From: Lysobacter sp.
Lineage (GTDB): Bacteria > Pseudomonadota > Gammaproteobacteria > Xanthomonadales > Xanthomonadaceae
Assembly: GCA_027306995.1 (NCBI GenBank)
Contig: DAHUXS010000014.1
Span: forward strand, 1-64,000
Reading direction: 5' to 3'
DNA: 64,000 nt
Shown here: piece after piece, positions 1-7,373 of the stretch
Layout: each line of letters opens with the position of its first letter
Numbering within the stretch: position 1 is the first letter of the stretch
Made by a program: the position numbers and the translations under genes
The notes under the pieces: model-generated
The model's database searches: none
Told to the model about the DNA's origin: nothing
The model's input: the letters and a program-made list of their open reading frames with translations, nothing else

Positions 1-1175
1 CGCAGGCAGTCGTAGCTGTGCAGCGCGTCGAGCTTGCGCACCAATTCGTCGTGGAACTCGCGGGCGTTGGGCGCCTTGTGGAAATACAGATAACCGCCGA
101 ACAACTCGTCGCTGCCCTCGCCCGACAGCACCATCTTCACCCCCATCGCCTTGATCCGTCGCGCCAGCAGGAACATCGGCGTCGACGCGCGGATGGTGGT
201 GACGTCGTAGGTTTCGATGTGGCGGATCACTTCCGGCAGCGCATCCAGTCCTTCCGCGAAGGTGTAGGTGAACCCGTGGTGCACGGTCCCCAGCGCATCG
301 GCGGCGATCTGCGCGGCGGCGAGATCGGGCGACCCTTCCAGGCCGATGGCGAAACTGTGCAGGCGCGGCCACCACGCTTCGCCGCGATCGTCATCCTCGA
401 TGCGCTGGCGCGCGAATTTCGCCGCGCAGGCGGCGACCAGCGACGAGTCCAGTCCACCCGACAGCAGCACGCCATAGGGCACGTCGCTCATCAACTGGCG
501 ATGCACCGCGCGCTCGAAAGCAGTGCGCAATTCCGCCTTGTCGGCGGCGACGCCTTCCACTGCATCGTATTCGCGCCAAGCCCGCTTGTACCAGCGCACC
601 GGTTCGCCACGCGTGCTGTCGTATACGTGTCCCGGCGGGAATGCCGCAACGTCCTCGCACACGCGAGCCAGCGCCTTCATCTCCGACGCCACCCACACCC
701 GGCCGTCGGCGTCGTGGCCCCAGTACAACGGACAGATGCCCATGTGGTCGCGGGCGATGATGAAGCGCTTCGCTTGCTCATCCCACAACGCGAACGCGAA
801 GATGCCGTTGAGCCGGCCGAGCCAGGTTTCCGCCGATTCGCCATCGCGATACAGCGCGTTGATCACTTCGCAGTCCGAACCGGTCTGGAACGCGTAGGGA
901 TGCGCGAGGCGACGCTCGAGATCGCGGTGGTTGTAGATCTCGCCGTTCACCGCCAGCACCAGTCCACCATCACCGGAACGGATCGGCTGCGCGCCGCCGG
1001 CGGGATCGACGATGGCCAGGCGTTCGTGGACCAGCAAGGCATTGGCGCTGGCGTGCACGCCGCTCCAGTCGGGGCCGCGATGGCGCTGGCGCGCCGACAG
1101 CGAAAGCGCCAGCGGTCGCAGGGGTTGCAGGTCCGCGCCGGGGCGGAGGTCGAAGACGCCGAGAATCGAACACAT
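1..1175 (-). CDS. asnB: asparagine synthase (glutamine-hydrolysing), 5' part, open at window edge
   Basis: This gene encodes the ATP-dependent enzyme that turns aspartate into asparagine using glutamine-derived ammonia in the cytosol. About 391 residues are visible; the family is usually about 550, so the C-terminus lies outside the window. The protein starts MCSILGVFD, placing the glutaminase nucleophile at Cys2. The class II amidotransferase domain fills the first 200 residues, including NGEIYNH. The synthetase domain opens with the ATP-binding loop LLSGGLDSS. The ATG was chosen because the nucleophilic Cys must follow the initiator Met, and a GGAG lies just upstream. The gene has no stop before the edge. 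The mRNA leader upstream carries a short ORF rich in Asn codons and a terminator hairpin, so expression is probably attenuated according to asparagine supply. Identification is firm. Confidence 0.95.
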   Translation of the reverse strand, partial: MCSILGVFDLRPGADLQPLRPLALSLSARQRHRGPDWSGVHASANALLVHERLAIVDPAGGAQPIRSGDGGLVLAVNGEIYNHRDLERRLAHPYAFQTGSDCEVINALYRDGESAETWLGRLNGIFAFALWDEQAKRFIIARDHMGICPLYWGHDADGRVWVASEMKALARVCEDVAAFPPGHVYDSTRGEPVRWYKRAWREYDAVEGVAADKAELRTAFERAVHRQLMSDVPYGVLLSGGLDSSLVAACAAKFARQRIEDDDRGEAWWPRLHSFAIGLEGSPDLAAAQIAADALGTVHHGFTYTFAEGLDALPEVIRHIETYDVTTIRASTPMFLLARRIKAMGVKMVLSGEGSDELFGGYLYFHKAPNAREFHDELVRKLDALHSYDCL

Positions 1176-1226
1176 GGTGAAGCTCCTGGATGTTTGAAGA
1201 CACGAAGTTTTGAAAGGCGCATAACG

Positions 1227-1256
1227 AAAAAGCCCGCACGTTTCGGTGCGGGCTTT
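1227..1256 (-). terminator. intrinsic terminator in the asnB leader (attenuator)
   Basis: An 11-bp perfect stem (1229-1239 with 1246-1256, arms GTGCGGGCTTT and its complement) has a 6-nt loop. Read on the minus strand it is followed by five Ts at 1231-1227. On the plus strand no T-run follows, so it belongs to the asnB direction. It sits upstream of asnB, after the Asn leader ORF, so it can only act as a premature terminator. A GCGGGT segment near the leader stop could pair with GCCCGC in the ascending arm and act as antiterminator. Confidence 0.8.
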
Positions 1257-1282
1257 CGGGTGTTGAGCGTGTGACGCGCGCG

Positions 1283-1345
1283 CTAACGACCGACCCGCGG
1301 GGGGCTGGCGTTATTGCGATTATTGATGGCGAAGGCGCGGGTCAT
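1283..1345 (-). CDS. asparagine-rich leader peptide of asnB
   Basis: This 20-residue ORF, MTRAFAINNRNNASPPRVGR, ends in TAG 107 nt before the asnB start. Four of five consecutive codons are Asn (AAT AAT CGC AAT AAC). An AAGG/AGG stretch precedes the ATG at suitable spacing. It is followed by a GC-rich segment and then a hairpin with a T-run ahead of asnB. This is the layout of classical ribosome-mediated attenuators such as trp or his leaders, here tuned to asparagine. When charged tRNA-Asn is scarce, a ribosome would stall on the Asn codons and let an antiterminator form. The ORF, codons and hairpin are seen directly; the mechanism is inference. Confidence 0.75.
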   Translation of the reverse strand: MTRAFAINNRNNASPPRVGR

Positions 1346-1379
1346 GGCCTGACCTTACCCCAGTTTTGTCGCAGTGCGC

Positions 1380-1401
1380 AACGGTTGCGCCAGCAACCGT
1401 T
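1380..1401. repeat. perfect inverted repeat between asnB leader and sigma gene
   Basis: Arms AACGGTTGC and GCAACCGTT (9 bp, perfect) flank a 4-nt spacer GCCA. The element lies between the divergent asnB leader and the ECF sigma promoter, about 35 nt upstream of the leader peptide start. Its position suits an operator for one or both genes. It has no T-run on either side, so it is not an intrinsic terminator. No binding protein can be named. Confidence 0.5.
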
Positions 1402-1417
1402 CGACCTTGGCCGGGCG

Positions 1418-1446
1418 GGAACCTTTTTCGCGGCCGCTGCATCCGA
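1418..1446 (+). promoter_or_regulatory. candidate ECF (RpoE-like) promoter of the sigma gene
   Basis: GGAAC at 1418-1422 followed by TCCGA at 1442-1446 resembles the RpoE-type -35 (GGAACTT) and -10 (TCTGA-like) elements at near-standard spacing. Many ECF sigma genes transcribe themselves from such promoters. The gene start is 26 nt further on. This is a match by eye only. Confidence 0.4.
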
Positions 1447-1471
1447 CGTATAACAGGCCGGAGGATCCGCC

Positions 1472-2188
1472 ATGTCGAACATCCGCATCGCCACCGATTA
1501 CGCTTCGGCATCGCTCGCCGAACTGGTGGCGCTGGCCCGCGCCGGCGAGCGCGAGGCCTATCGCCACATCATGCAGCGCTCCAACCAGCGCCTGTTCCGC
1601 ACTGCCCGCGCGGTCCTGAACGACGATGCCGAAGCGGAAGACGCCCTCCAGGATGCCTACACCAGCGCGTTCGCGGCACTCGGCGATTTCCGTGGCGATG
1701 CCGAAGTCACCACCTGGCTCACCCGCATCGTCCTCAACGCCTGCTATCAGCGCCTGCGTGCTCGCCACCCGGCAGTCGACCTCGAACAGGCCGAAGCCGC
1801 GCATGACGATACCCACATCCTGCAATTCCCGACGAGGTACGGCATGGAAGATCCGGCAAATTCCGCCGCGCGGGTGGAGATCCGCGGACTGATCGAATCC
1901 GCAGTCGGCATGTTGCCCGAAGCATTCCGCGTCGTTTTCGTGCTGCGCGACATCGAAGGTTGCAGCGTCGAGGAAACCGCACAGGCGCTGGGCATCCGCG
2001 AGGAAACGGTGAAGACGCGCCTGCACCGCGCCCGCCGGCAATTGCGCGACGCCCTGCACGACAGCGTCGAAACCTCGCTGCACGACGCCTTCCCCTTCCT
2101 CGGCCCGCGCTGTGCGCGCCTCACGGCCGCGGTGATGCAACGACTCGAATCCGATCCCCGCGATCCGCCCACTCCAGGAGACCACTGA
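1472..2188 (+). CDS. ECF-type RNA polymerase sigma factor
   Basis: The 238-aa product is an extracytoplasmic-function sigma factor. Region 2 spans about residues 28-97 (LFRTARAVLNDDAEAEDALQ and TTWLTRIVLNACYQRLRAR). Region 4 spans about 140-195, with the LPEAFRVVFVLRDIEG entry and a helix-turn-helix ending TVKTRLHRARRQLR. No region 3 is present, as expected for the class. An extra C-terminal tail of about 40 residues follows region 4. GGAGGA lies 8 nt before the ATG. The next gene starts 1 nt after the stop, and two small membrane proteins are co-transcribed. No zinc-binding anti-sigma protein is recognisable, so either neighbour might do that job (inference). An RpoE-like promoter upstream hints at autoregulation. 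Confidence 0.88.
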   Translation: MSNIRIATDYASASLAELVALARAGEREAYRHIMQRSNQRLFRTARAVLNDDAEAEDALQDAYTSAFAALGDFRGDAEVTTWLTRIVLNACYQRLRARHPAVDLEQAEAAHDDTHILQFPTRYGMEDPANSAARVEIRGLIESAVGMLPEAFRVVFVLRDIEGCSVEETAQALGIREETVKTRLHRARRQLRDALHDSVETSLHDAFPFLGPRCARLTAAVMQRLESDPRDPPTPGDH

Positions 2189-2189
2189 C

Positions 2190-2528
2190 ATGCTCGGTTA
2201 TGCACTCATCGTTTTCGCCATCGCCGCGCTTGGCGGACTGCTGATGGCCACGCGCGTACTGCGCGGGCATTTCGCCCCGTGGGCACTCTCGGTGCTGCAC
2301 GCGCTGCTCGGCGCGACCGGTCTCGTCCTTCTCATCATGTTGCTGCTCCAAGGTTCGACGCCGCAGCGGGTGATGATCGGTTTCGCGCTGCTGGTGCTGG
2401 CCGCGCTCGGCGGCTTCTTCCTGGCATCGTTCCACCTGCGTCGCGCCTTGCCGCCGAAAGCGGTCGTCCTCATCCACGCGGGCGTTGCCGTCGCCGGCTT
2501 CCTCACCCTGCTGAGCGTGGCGATCTGA
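2190..2528 (+). CDS. small four-helix membrane protein downstream of sigma factor
   Basis: This 112-aa protein consists almost entirely of about four hydrophobic helices (around residues 2-20, 32-53, 61-82 and 92-110) joined by short basic or Gln-containing loops such as LQGSTPQR. I do not recognise the family. The start lies 1 nt after the sigma-factor stop and the next gene starts 3 nt after its own stop, so the three are surely one operon. A role as membrane sensor or non-canonical anti-sigma is possible from context only. GGAG precedes the start. Confidence 0.7.
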   Translation: MLGYALIVFAIAALGGLLMATRVLRGHFAPWALSVLHALLGATGLVLLIMLLLQGSTPQRVMIGFALLVLAALGGFFLASFHLRRALPPKAVVLIHAGVAVAGFLTLLSVAI

Positions 2529-2531
2529 CCC

Positions 2532-2957
2532 ATGGCTGCGCGCCATCCACTACATCCCGCGCTGGTGCATTTCCCGGTGGCGTGCTGGTCGCTGGCGACG
2601 TTCGCGGATATCGCCAGCCTCCACTTCGGCGAACGCGTGTGGTGGATGGGTGGAATGCTGTTGCTGGCCGGCACCGCACTGGCGCTACCGGCCATGCTCG
2701 CAGGACTCTACGAGATGACGCGCATCCCTGCCGGCAGTCCGGCAATGCAAGCCGTGTATCTGCACATGGGCGCGATGCTCGGCGCGTTCACTCTCTTTCT
2801 CACCAGCTTGTTATTGCGCGCCCAACAGTTCCAGTTGCATCAGCCCGGCAATGCCTCCCTCGCTTTCGACATTGCCGGGTTTCTTGCACTTTCCGTCGGC
2901 GGCTGGTGCGGCGGGCAACTCGTGTATCGCTACGGCATCGGGACGCGCGGCGGCTGA
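2532..2957 (+). CDS. DUF2231-family membrane protein
   Basis: The 141-aa protein opens with HPLHPALVHFPVACW, the signature of the DUF2231 family of predicted inner-membrane proteins. Four transmembrane segments are visible. Family members often pair with haem or redox proteins, but the function is not established. It is the last gene of the sigma-factor operon. Its stop abuts the stop of convergent dapE with no intergenic base, so the two transcripts must overlap. Confidence 0.75.
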   Translation: MAARHPLHPALVHFPVACWSLATFADIASLHFGERVWWMGGMLLLAGTALALPAMLAGLYEMTRIPAGSPAMQAVYLHMGAMLGAFTLFLTSLLLRAQQFQLHQPGNASLAFDIAGFLALSVGGWCGGQLVYRYGIGTRGG

Positions 2958-4097
2958 TCAACCGGTAGCGAGCAAGCGTTCGATCACCGCGCCATACAAC
3001 GCCGGCAAGTGCTCCAAATCATCGACGCGTACGTTCTCGTCCACCTTGTGGATACTGGCGTTGACGGGACCGATCTCCACCACTTCCGTGCCGAGCGGCG
3101 CGATGAAGCGCCCGTCGGAGGTGCCGCCGCCGGTGCTTTGCTCCGGCTCGCTGCCGCTGAACTCACGGCAGACCGCCAGCGCGACATCGCGCAGGCGACC
3201 ACCCGCAGGCGACAGGAACGGCTCACCCGAAAGATTCCACTCGAGCGCAAAGTCCACGCCATGCGCACGCAGGAGGGTTTCCACCCGCGAACGCAGATCC
3301 TCCGCACGACTGGCAGTGGAATAGCGGAAATTCATCGAGGCCTGCAACATGCCGGGGATCACGTTGGTGGCGCCGGTTCCCGACTGGATGTTGGAAACCT
3401 GGAACGATGTCGGCGGAAAATCCTCGTTGCCCTCGTCCCAGCGTTCATTGGCCAACGCCGTCAGCGCGGGTGCAAACGCGTGGATCGGATTGAGCGCTTT
3501 TTCGGGATAGGCGACGTGGCCCTGCACGCCATGCACCACCAGCGTGCCGGTCAAGGAACCGCGTCGACCGACACGGATCAGGTCGCCCAATCGTTCCCTC
3601 GACGACGGCTCTCCCACCACGCACCAATCGATGCGTTCGCCGCTGGCGCGGAAATGTTCCGCGACCTTGCGCACGCCATCGAGATTGGTCGGTCCTTCCT
3701 CGTCACTGGTCAGCAGCAAGCCGACACGACCGCCATGATCGGGATGCCGCGCGACGAATGCCTCGAGCGCAACGACCATCGCCGCCACGCTGCCCTTCAT
3801 GTCCGCCGCGCCGCGACCGAACAGGTGACCCTCGCGCAGCGTCGGCGTGAATGGTGGCGACGACCAATCGTTCTCCGGTCCCGGCGGCACCACGTCGGTA
3901 TGCCCGAGAAACGCCAGCGTCGGACCCTCCGTGCCATGCGTCGCCCACAGATTGTCGACATCGCCATGGCGCAGCGATTCGCAGCGGAATCCGGCCTTCG
4001 CCAGGCGTTCCGCGATCAACGCCTGGCAGCCAGCGTCATCGGGCGTGACCGAACGACGCTCGATCAACGCCCTGGTCAGGTTGAGGACCTCGCTCAC
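2958..4097 (-). CDS. dapE: succinyl-diaminopimelate desuccinylase
   Basis: DapE hydrolyses N-succinyl-L,L-diaminopimelate to L,L-DAP and succinate in the lysine/peptidoglycan precursor pathway. The 379-aa product has M20-peptidase metal-site motifs: GHTDVVPPG (His66), the GRGAADMKG block (Asp near 99), the catalytic Glu pair in TSDEEGP (about 133-134), and a C-terminal SIHKVDENV His. The start is a GTG at 4097 overlapping the upstream ArsC-like gene's TGA by 4 nt, giving the family length of about 375. Longer in-frame extensions upstream lie inside that gene and are not used. The order yffB-dapE is the same as in E. coli. Confidence 0.95.
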   Translation of the reverse strand: MSEVLNLTRALIERRSVTPDDAGCQALIAERLAKAGFRCESLRHGDVDNLWATHGTEGPTLAFLGHTDVVPPGPENDWSSPPFTPTLREGHLFGRGAADMKGSVAAMVVALEAFVARHPDHGGRVGLLLTSDEEGPTNLDGVRKVAEHFRASGERIDWCVVGEPSSRERLGDLIRVGRRGSLTGTLVVHGVQGHVAYPEKALNPIHAFAPALTALANERWDEGNEDFPPTSFQVSNIQSGTGATNVIPGMLQASMNFRYSTASRAEDLRSRVETLLRAHGVDFALEWNLSGEPFLSPAGGRLRDVALAVCREFSGSEPEQSTGGGTSDGRFIAPLGTEVVEIGPVNASIHKVDENVRVDDLEHLPALYGAVIERLLATG

Positions 4098-4453
4098 TTG
4101 CCAGCCTCGAACAACTTCTTGAACCCGTTGTCGCTGAAGCCCTGGTGGATGCTGCCGTCGTCCATCACCACCAGCGGGCGCTTCACCAGCGTCGGGTGCT
4201 CGCGCAGCAGCAGTTTCCACTCGGCATCGGAACCCGGCGTCTTGCGATTCGGCGGCAAGTTGCGCCAGGTAGTCGACGACTTGTTGATCAGCGCATCCCA
4301 GCCGCCCACCGCGTCCTTCCACGCCACGAAGGTGTCCGGCACCTGCGGCGATTCGCGCACGTCGACGAAGGCGTAGGCGATCCCGAAGCGTTTCAGCCAG
4401 TTCTGCGCCTTCTTGCAGGTGTCGCAGTTCTTGAGTCCGTAGAGCGTGGTCAT
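4094..4453 (-). CDS. ArsC/Spx-family thioredoxin-fold protein (YffB-like)
   Basis: The 119-aa protein has the ArsC-like fold start [16 protein letters not shown] with a CxxC pair at Cys10 and Cys13, and the late motif LVKRPLVV (Arg plus cis-Pro region) typical of the family. E. coli YffB, encoded next to dapE, has the same layout. YffB-like proteins bind glutathione and lack proven arsenate reductase activity, so an arsenic role should not be assumed. Its stop overlaps the dapE GTG start, implying translational coupling. Confidence 0.88.
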   Translation of the reverse strand: MTTLYGLKNCDTCKKAQNWLKRFGIAYAFVDVRESPQVPDTFVAWKDAVGGWDALINKSSTTWRNLPPNRKTPGSDAEWKLLLREHPTLVKRPLVVMDDGSIHQGFSDNGFKKLFEAGK

Positions 4454-4515
4454 GGATCGGGCTTCATCGCGGGAATGGACGGATTATCGCCAATCCGTCC
4501 ATTCCGCACATCACG

Positions 4516-6453
4516 TCACTGTTGCAGGACACCGACTTCAATCGAGGTCGGATGCGCCGCATCCTGGTAGACGCGCTGGGTCGCCTTGATGAAGTCGCTG
4601 TCCTTGGCTTCGTAGATGTTCGGCACGAACTTCTGCGGATTGCGATCGATGAATGGGAACCACGTCGACTGCACCTGCACCATGATGCGGTGGCCGGCCT
4701 TGAAAGTGTGGAACACGTCGTTGAGCGTGTAGTTCACCGCGGTCGGCTGGTTGGGCACGAACGGTTCCGGCTTCTCGAAGCTGTTGCGGAAACGCGCGCG
4801 CATCGGTTCGCCGCGCACCATCGTCTGCTGGCCGCCGCGATCGGGCTTGCCGGCCTTGCGGTCGTCGTCGCCGTAGCCCGGCATCTTGTCGGGGTTGACG
4901 TCGATCAGCTTGACGATGAAATCGGAGTCGGTGCCGCTGGTGCTCACCCACAGCTTGACCTTGATCGGACCGGCGAGCGTGGTGTCCGCGGCCAGGGGTT
5001 CGCTGGTGTAGGTGATCACGTCCGGACGCGACGACGCGAAGCGCTGGTCGGCGGCGATGTAGTCGCGGCTCCAGCGATTGATGATCTCGGTGGTGTACGG
5101 CACCGGATGCGCGGGATCGCTGATGTATTCGCCGAAGCCCGAAGCGATCGTCGGCTTGGCGTCGAATTTCAGGCCGTTGCCCGGCTGGAAGTAGATCGTG
5201 CGCGGCGTGACGTTCTTCGGCGGCCAGCTGTCGAAGCGCTGCCACTGGTTGCTGCCGGTCTCGAACACCCAGGCTTCCGGCAGGTCCGGATCGGGACCGC
5301 CCTTCAGCCAGTGCTTGAAGAAGGCGTATTCGACCGGGCGGTAATCGAGCGCGGTATCGCGACCGAATTCGGCATCGCCAACGCTGCGGCCGGTGCCGCG
5401 CAGCCAGCCGCCATGCGTCCACGGCCCGATGATGATCGAGTTGTGGATGCCGGGATTCTTCTCTTCCACCGCCTTGTACAGGTGCAGCGGGCCATAGAGG
5501 TCTTCGGTATCGAACCAGCCGCCGACGAACAGCACCGCAGCCTTGACGTTGTTCATCTTCGAGGGCAGATCGCGCGCCTGCCAGAAGCTGTCGTAATTCG
5601 GATGTGCCGTGATGTCGTCCCAGAACGCGATCGGCTGCACGAAGCGCTTCGGCGCATTCGAAAGCGCACCGAGCTTCAGGTAATAGTCGTAGCCGTCGGG
5701 CGTGCCGAAATCGACGCCCTTCGGCTGTTCCGGGGTCGGCTTGGGATGCGGATAGCCGAAACCGCCGTTGAAGAAGCCATAGGCCATGTTGAGGACAAAG
5801 GCGCCGTTGCGGTGCATGTCGTCACCGAGGAACCAGTTGCCGATCGGCGCCTGCGGCGACACCGCGACCAGCGCCGGGTGGGTGTTGATCGCGCCGATCG
5901 CGGTGTAGAACCCGGGATAGCTGATGCCCCACTGCCCGACCTTGCCGTTGTTGCCGTGGATGTTCTTGACCAGCCAGTCGACGGTGTCCCAGGTGTCGGT
6001 GGTTTCATCGACCTTGCCACCGACCGGACGCATGTTGACGTACTCGCCTTCCGACATGAAGCGGCCGCGCACGTCCTGGAACACGAAGATGAAACCGTCC
6101 TTCTCGTAGTCGGCGGTCTGGCCCAGCGTGTTCTTGTACTTGTCGCCATAGGGGCCGGCCGAGTACGGCGTGCGCTGCATCAGCATCGGATAGGTCTTGC
6201 CAGAACCAGCGTCCTTGGGCGAATAGACCACGGTGTGCAGCTTGACGCCATCGCGCATGGCGACGTCGTATTCCTGCTTGTCGTAATGCGCCTTGACGTA
6301 TTCGCCGCGGGCCTTCATCTCCGCCATCATGTCGGCCATCTGCGCGGCCTGCGACTTGGCGGCAGGCGCCGGCGCGGTGGATTGGGCGGTGACAGTGGCA
6401 GTGGCCGACGCGGCGATCAGCGCGGCGGCAAGCAGGGAGGTCTTCAGGCGCAT
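4516..6453 (-). CDS. secreted CocE/NonD-family alpha/beta hydrolase (X-Pro dipeptidyl-peptidase S15-like)
   Basis: The 645-aa protein begins MRLKTSLLAAALIAAS with a Sec signal peptide ending near TVTAQ. The hydrolase core has RDGVKLHTVVY, the nucleophile elbow GISYPG (Ser178) and a late GPWTHGGW that resembles the His region of S15/CocE enzymes. The C-terminal third is the jelly-roll seen in X-Pro dipeptidyl peptidases and cocaine esterase. It probably hydrolyses acyl or peptide bonds in the periplasm or outside; the substrate is unknown. An in-frame extension to 6906 exists but would remove the signal from the N-terminus and run into dapD, so the 6453 ATG is preferred. It interrupts the dapD - yffB - dapE neighbourhood. 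Confidence 0.88.
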   Translation of the reverse strand: MRLKTSLLAAALIAASATATVTAQSTAPAPAAKSQAAQMADMMAEMKARGEYVKAHYDKQEYDVAMRDGVKLHTVVYSPKDAGSGKTYPMLMQRTPYSAGPYGDKYKNTLGQTADYEKDGFIFVFQDVRGRFMSEGEYVNMRPVGGKVDETTDTWDTVDWLVKNIHGNNGKVGQWGISYPGFYTAIGAINTHPALVAVSPQAPIGNWFLGDDMHRNGAFVLNMAYGFFNGGFGYPHPKPTPEQPKGVDFGTPDGYDYYLKLGALSNAPKRFVQPIAFWDDITAHPNYDSFWQARDLPSKMNNVKAAVLFVGGWFDTEDLYGPLHLYKAVEEKNPGIHNSIIIGPWTHGGWLRGTGRSVGDAEFGRDTALDYRPVEYAFFKHWLKGGPDPDLPEAWVFETGSNQWQRFDSWPPKNVTPRTIYFQPGNGLKFDAKPTIASGFGEYISDPAHPVPYTTEIINRWSRDYIAADQRFASSRPDVITYTSEPLAADTTLAGPIKVKLWVSTSGTDSDFIVKLIDVNPDKMPGYGDDDRKAGKPDRGGQQTMVRGEPMRARFRNSFEKPEPFVPNQPTAVNYTLNDVFHTFKAGHRIMVQVQSTWFPFIDRNPQKFVPNIYEAKDSDFIKATQRVYQDAAHPTSIEVGVLQQ

Positions 6454-6488
6454 GGCGGGAATCCGGGAGGAATCCCGCAGTATTCGCA

Positions 6489-6527
6489 CGGGCCATGACT
6501 TGCGGCCCATGCCGGAAGTCATGCCCG
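6489..6527. repeat. long hairpin between dapD and the CocE gene
   Basis: Arms CATGACTT and AAGTCATG (perfect, 8 bp) are extended by four more pairs across one bulged C. The loop holds a further CGG/CCG pair. It starts 16 nt after the dapD stop. There is no T-run on the minus strand, so it may act as an mRNA 3'-end stabiliser or a weak terminator rather than a canonical intrinsic terminator. Confidence 0.5.
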
Positions 6528-6542
6528 GGCCTTTCAACGGCC

Positions 6543-7373
6543 TCAGTCGGCGAGGCCGCGCAACAATTCGTTGACCGACGTCTTGGCGCGGGTCTTCTCG
6601 TCGACCTGCTTGACGATCACCGCGCAATACAGCGAATGGCTGCCATCGACCGACGGCAACGACCCCGACACCACCACGCTGCCCGGCGGCACCACGCCGT
6701 AGCTGATTTCCTTCGTGGCACGGTTGTAGATGCGGGTCGACTGGCCGATGAACACGCCCATGCCGATCACGCTGTGGTGGCCGACGATCACGCCCTCCAC
6801 CACTTCCGAACGCGCGCCGATGAAGCAGTGGTCCTCGATGATCGTCGGCGACGCCTGCAGCGGTTCCAGCACGCCGCCGATGCCGGCGCCGCCGCTGATA
6901 TGGCAATGCTTGCCGACCTGCGCGCAGGAACCGACCGTCGCCCAGGTATCGACCATCGTGCCCTCGCCGACATGCGCGCCGATGTTGACGAAGCTCGGCG
7001 TCAGCACCACGTCCTTGGCCAGGTGCGCACCGCGCCTGACAATGCTGCCGGGCAGCGCACGCACGCCCAGCGCGCGAAACTTCTCTGCATCAAAACCTTC
7101 GAAGCGCAGCGGGATCTTGTCCCACCACGGCGCCGGCTCGCCCGGCACCAGGCGCATGTCCTGGGTGCGGAAATACAGCAACACGGCCTTCTTCAACCAT
7201 TCGTTGACGCGCCAGCCATCACCCTGCGGCTCGGCAACGCGCAACACGCCCTCCTCCAGGCCTTCGATCGCGGCATCGACGTGCGGGCGCAGGGCATCGA
7301 GCGCGGCGGCGTCGAGTTCAGCGCGCCGTTCCCACGCGGATTCGATGGTCTGCTGCAACGATGGTGCGGTCAT
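6543..7373 (-). CDS. dapD: 2,3,4,5-tetrahydropyridine-2,6-dicarboxylate N-succinyltransferase
   Basis: DapD uses succinyl-CoA to acylate tetrahydrodipicolinate in lysine and diaminopimelate synthesis; two genes further on, dapE removes the succinyl group. The 276-aa length matches E. coli DapD (274). An N-terminal helical domain is followed by left-handed beta-helix hexapeptides such as [20 protein letters not shown] and [15 protein letters not shown]. The ATG at 7373 overlaps the glnD stop as ATGA, so its translation is coupled to the nitrogen sensor gene. Confidence 0.96.
   Translation of the reverse strand: MTAPSLQQTIESAWERRAELDAAALDALRPHVDAAIEGLEEGVLRVAEPQGDGWRVNEWLKKAVLLYFRTQDMRLVPGEPAPWWDKIPLRFEGFDAEKFRALGVRALPGSIVRRGAHLAKDVVLTPSFVNIGAHVGEGTMVDTWATVGSCAQVGKHCHISGGAGIGGVLEPLQASPTIIEDHCFIGARSEVVEGVIVGHHSVIGMGVFIGQSTRIYNRATKEISYGVVPPGSVVVSGSLPSVDGSHSLYCAVIVKQVDEKTRAKTSVNELLRGLAD

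Noticed and set aside
1227-1256. Hairpin read as a terminator for the sigma-factor region or some plus-strand gene
   Set aside because: The T-run is only on the minus strand, and no plus-strand gene ends there; it belongs to the asnB leader.
2958-4322. Long form of dapE (454 codons)
   Set aside because: The first 75 residues overlap the ArsC-like gene and have no family match; the GTG at 4097 gives the usual DapE length.
4522-6498. Plus-strand ORF of 658 codons against the CocE hydrolase
   Set aside because: No recognisable domain, while the minus frame has a signal peptide and GISYPG nucleophile elbow.
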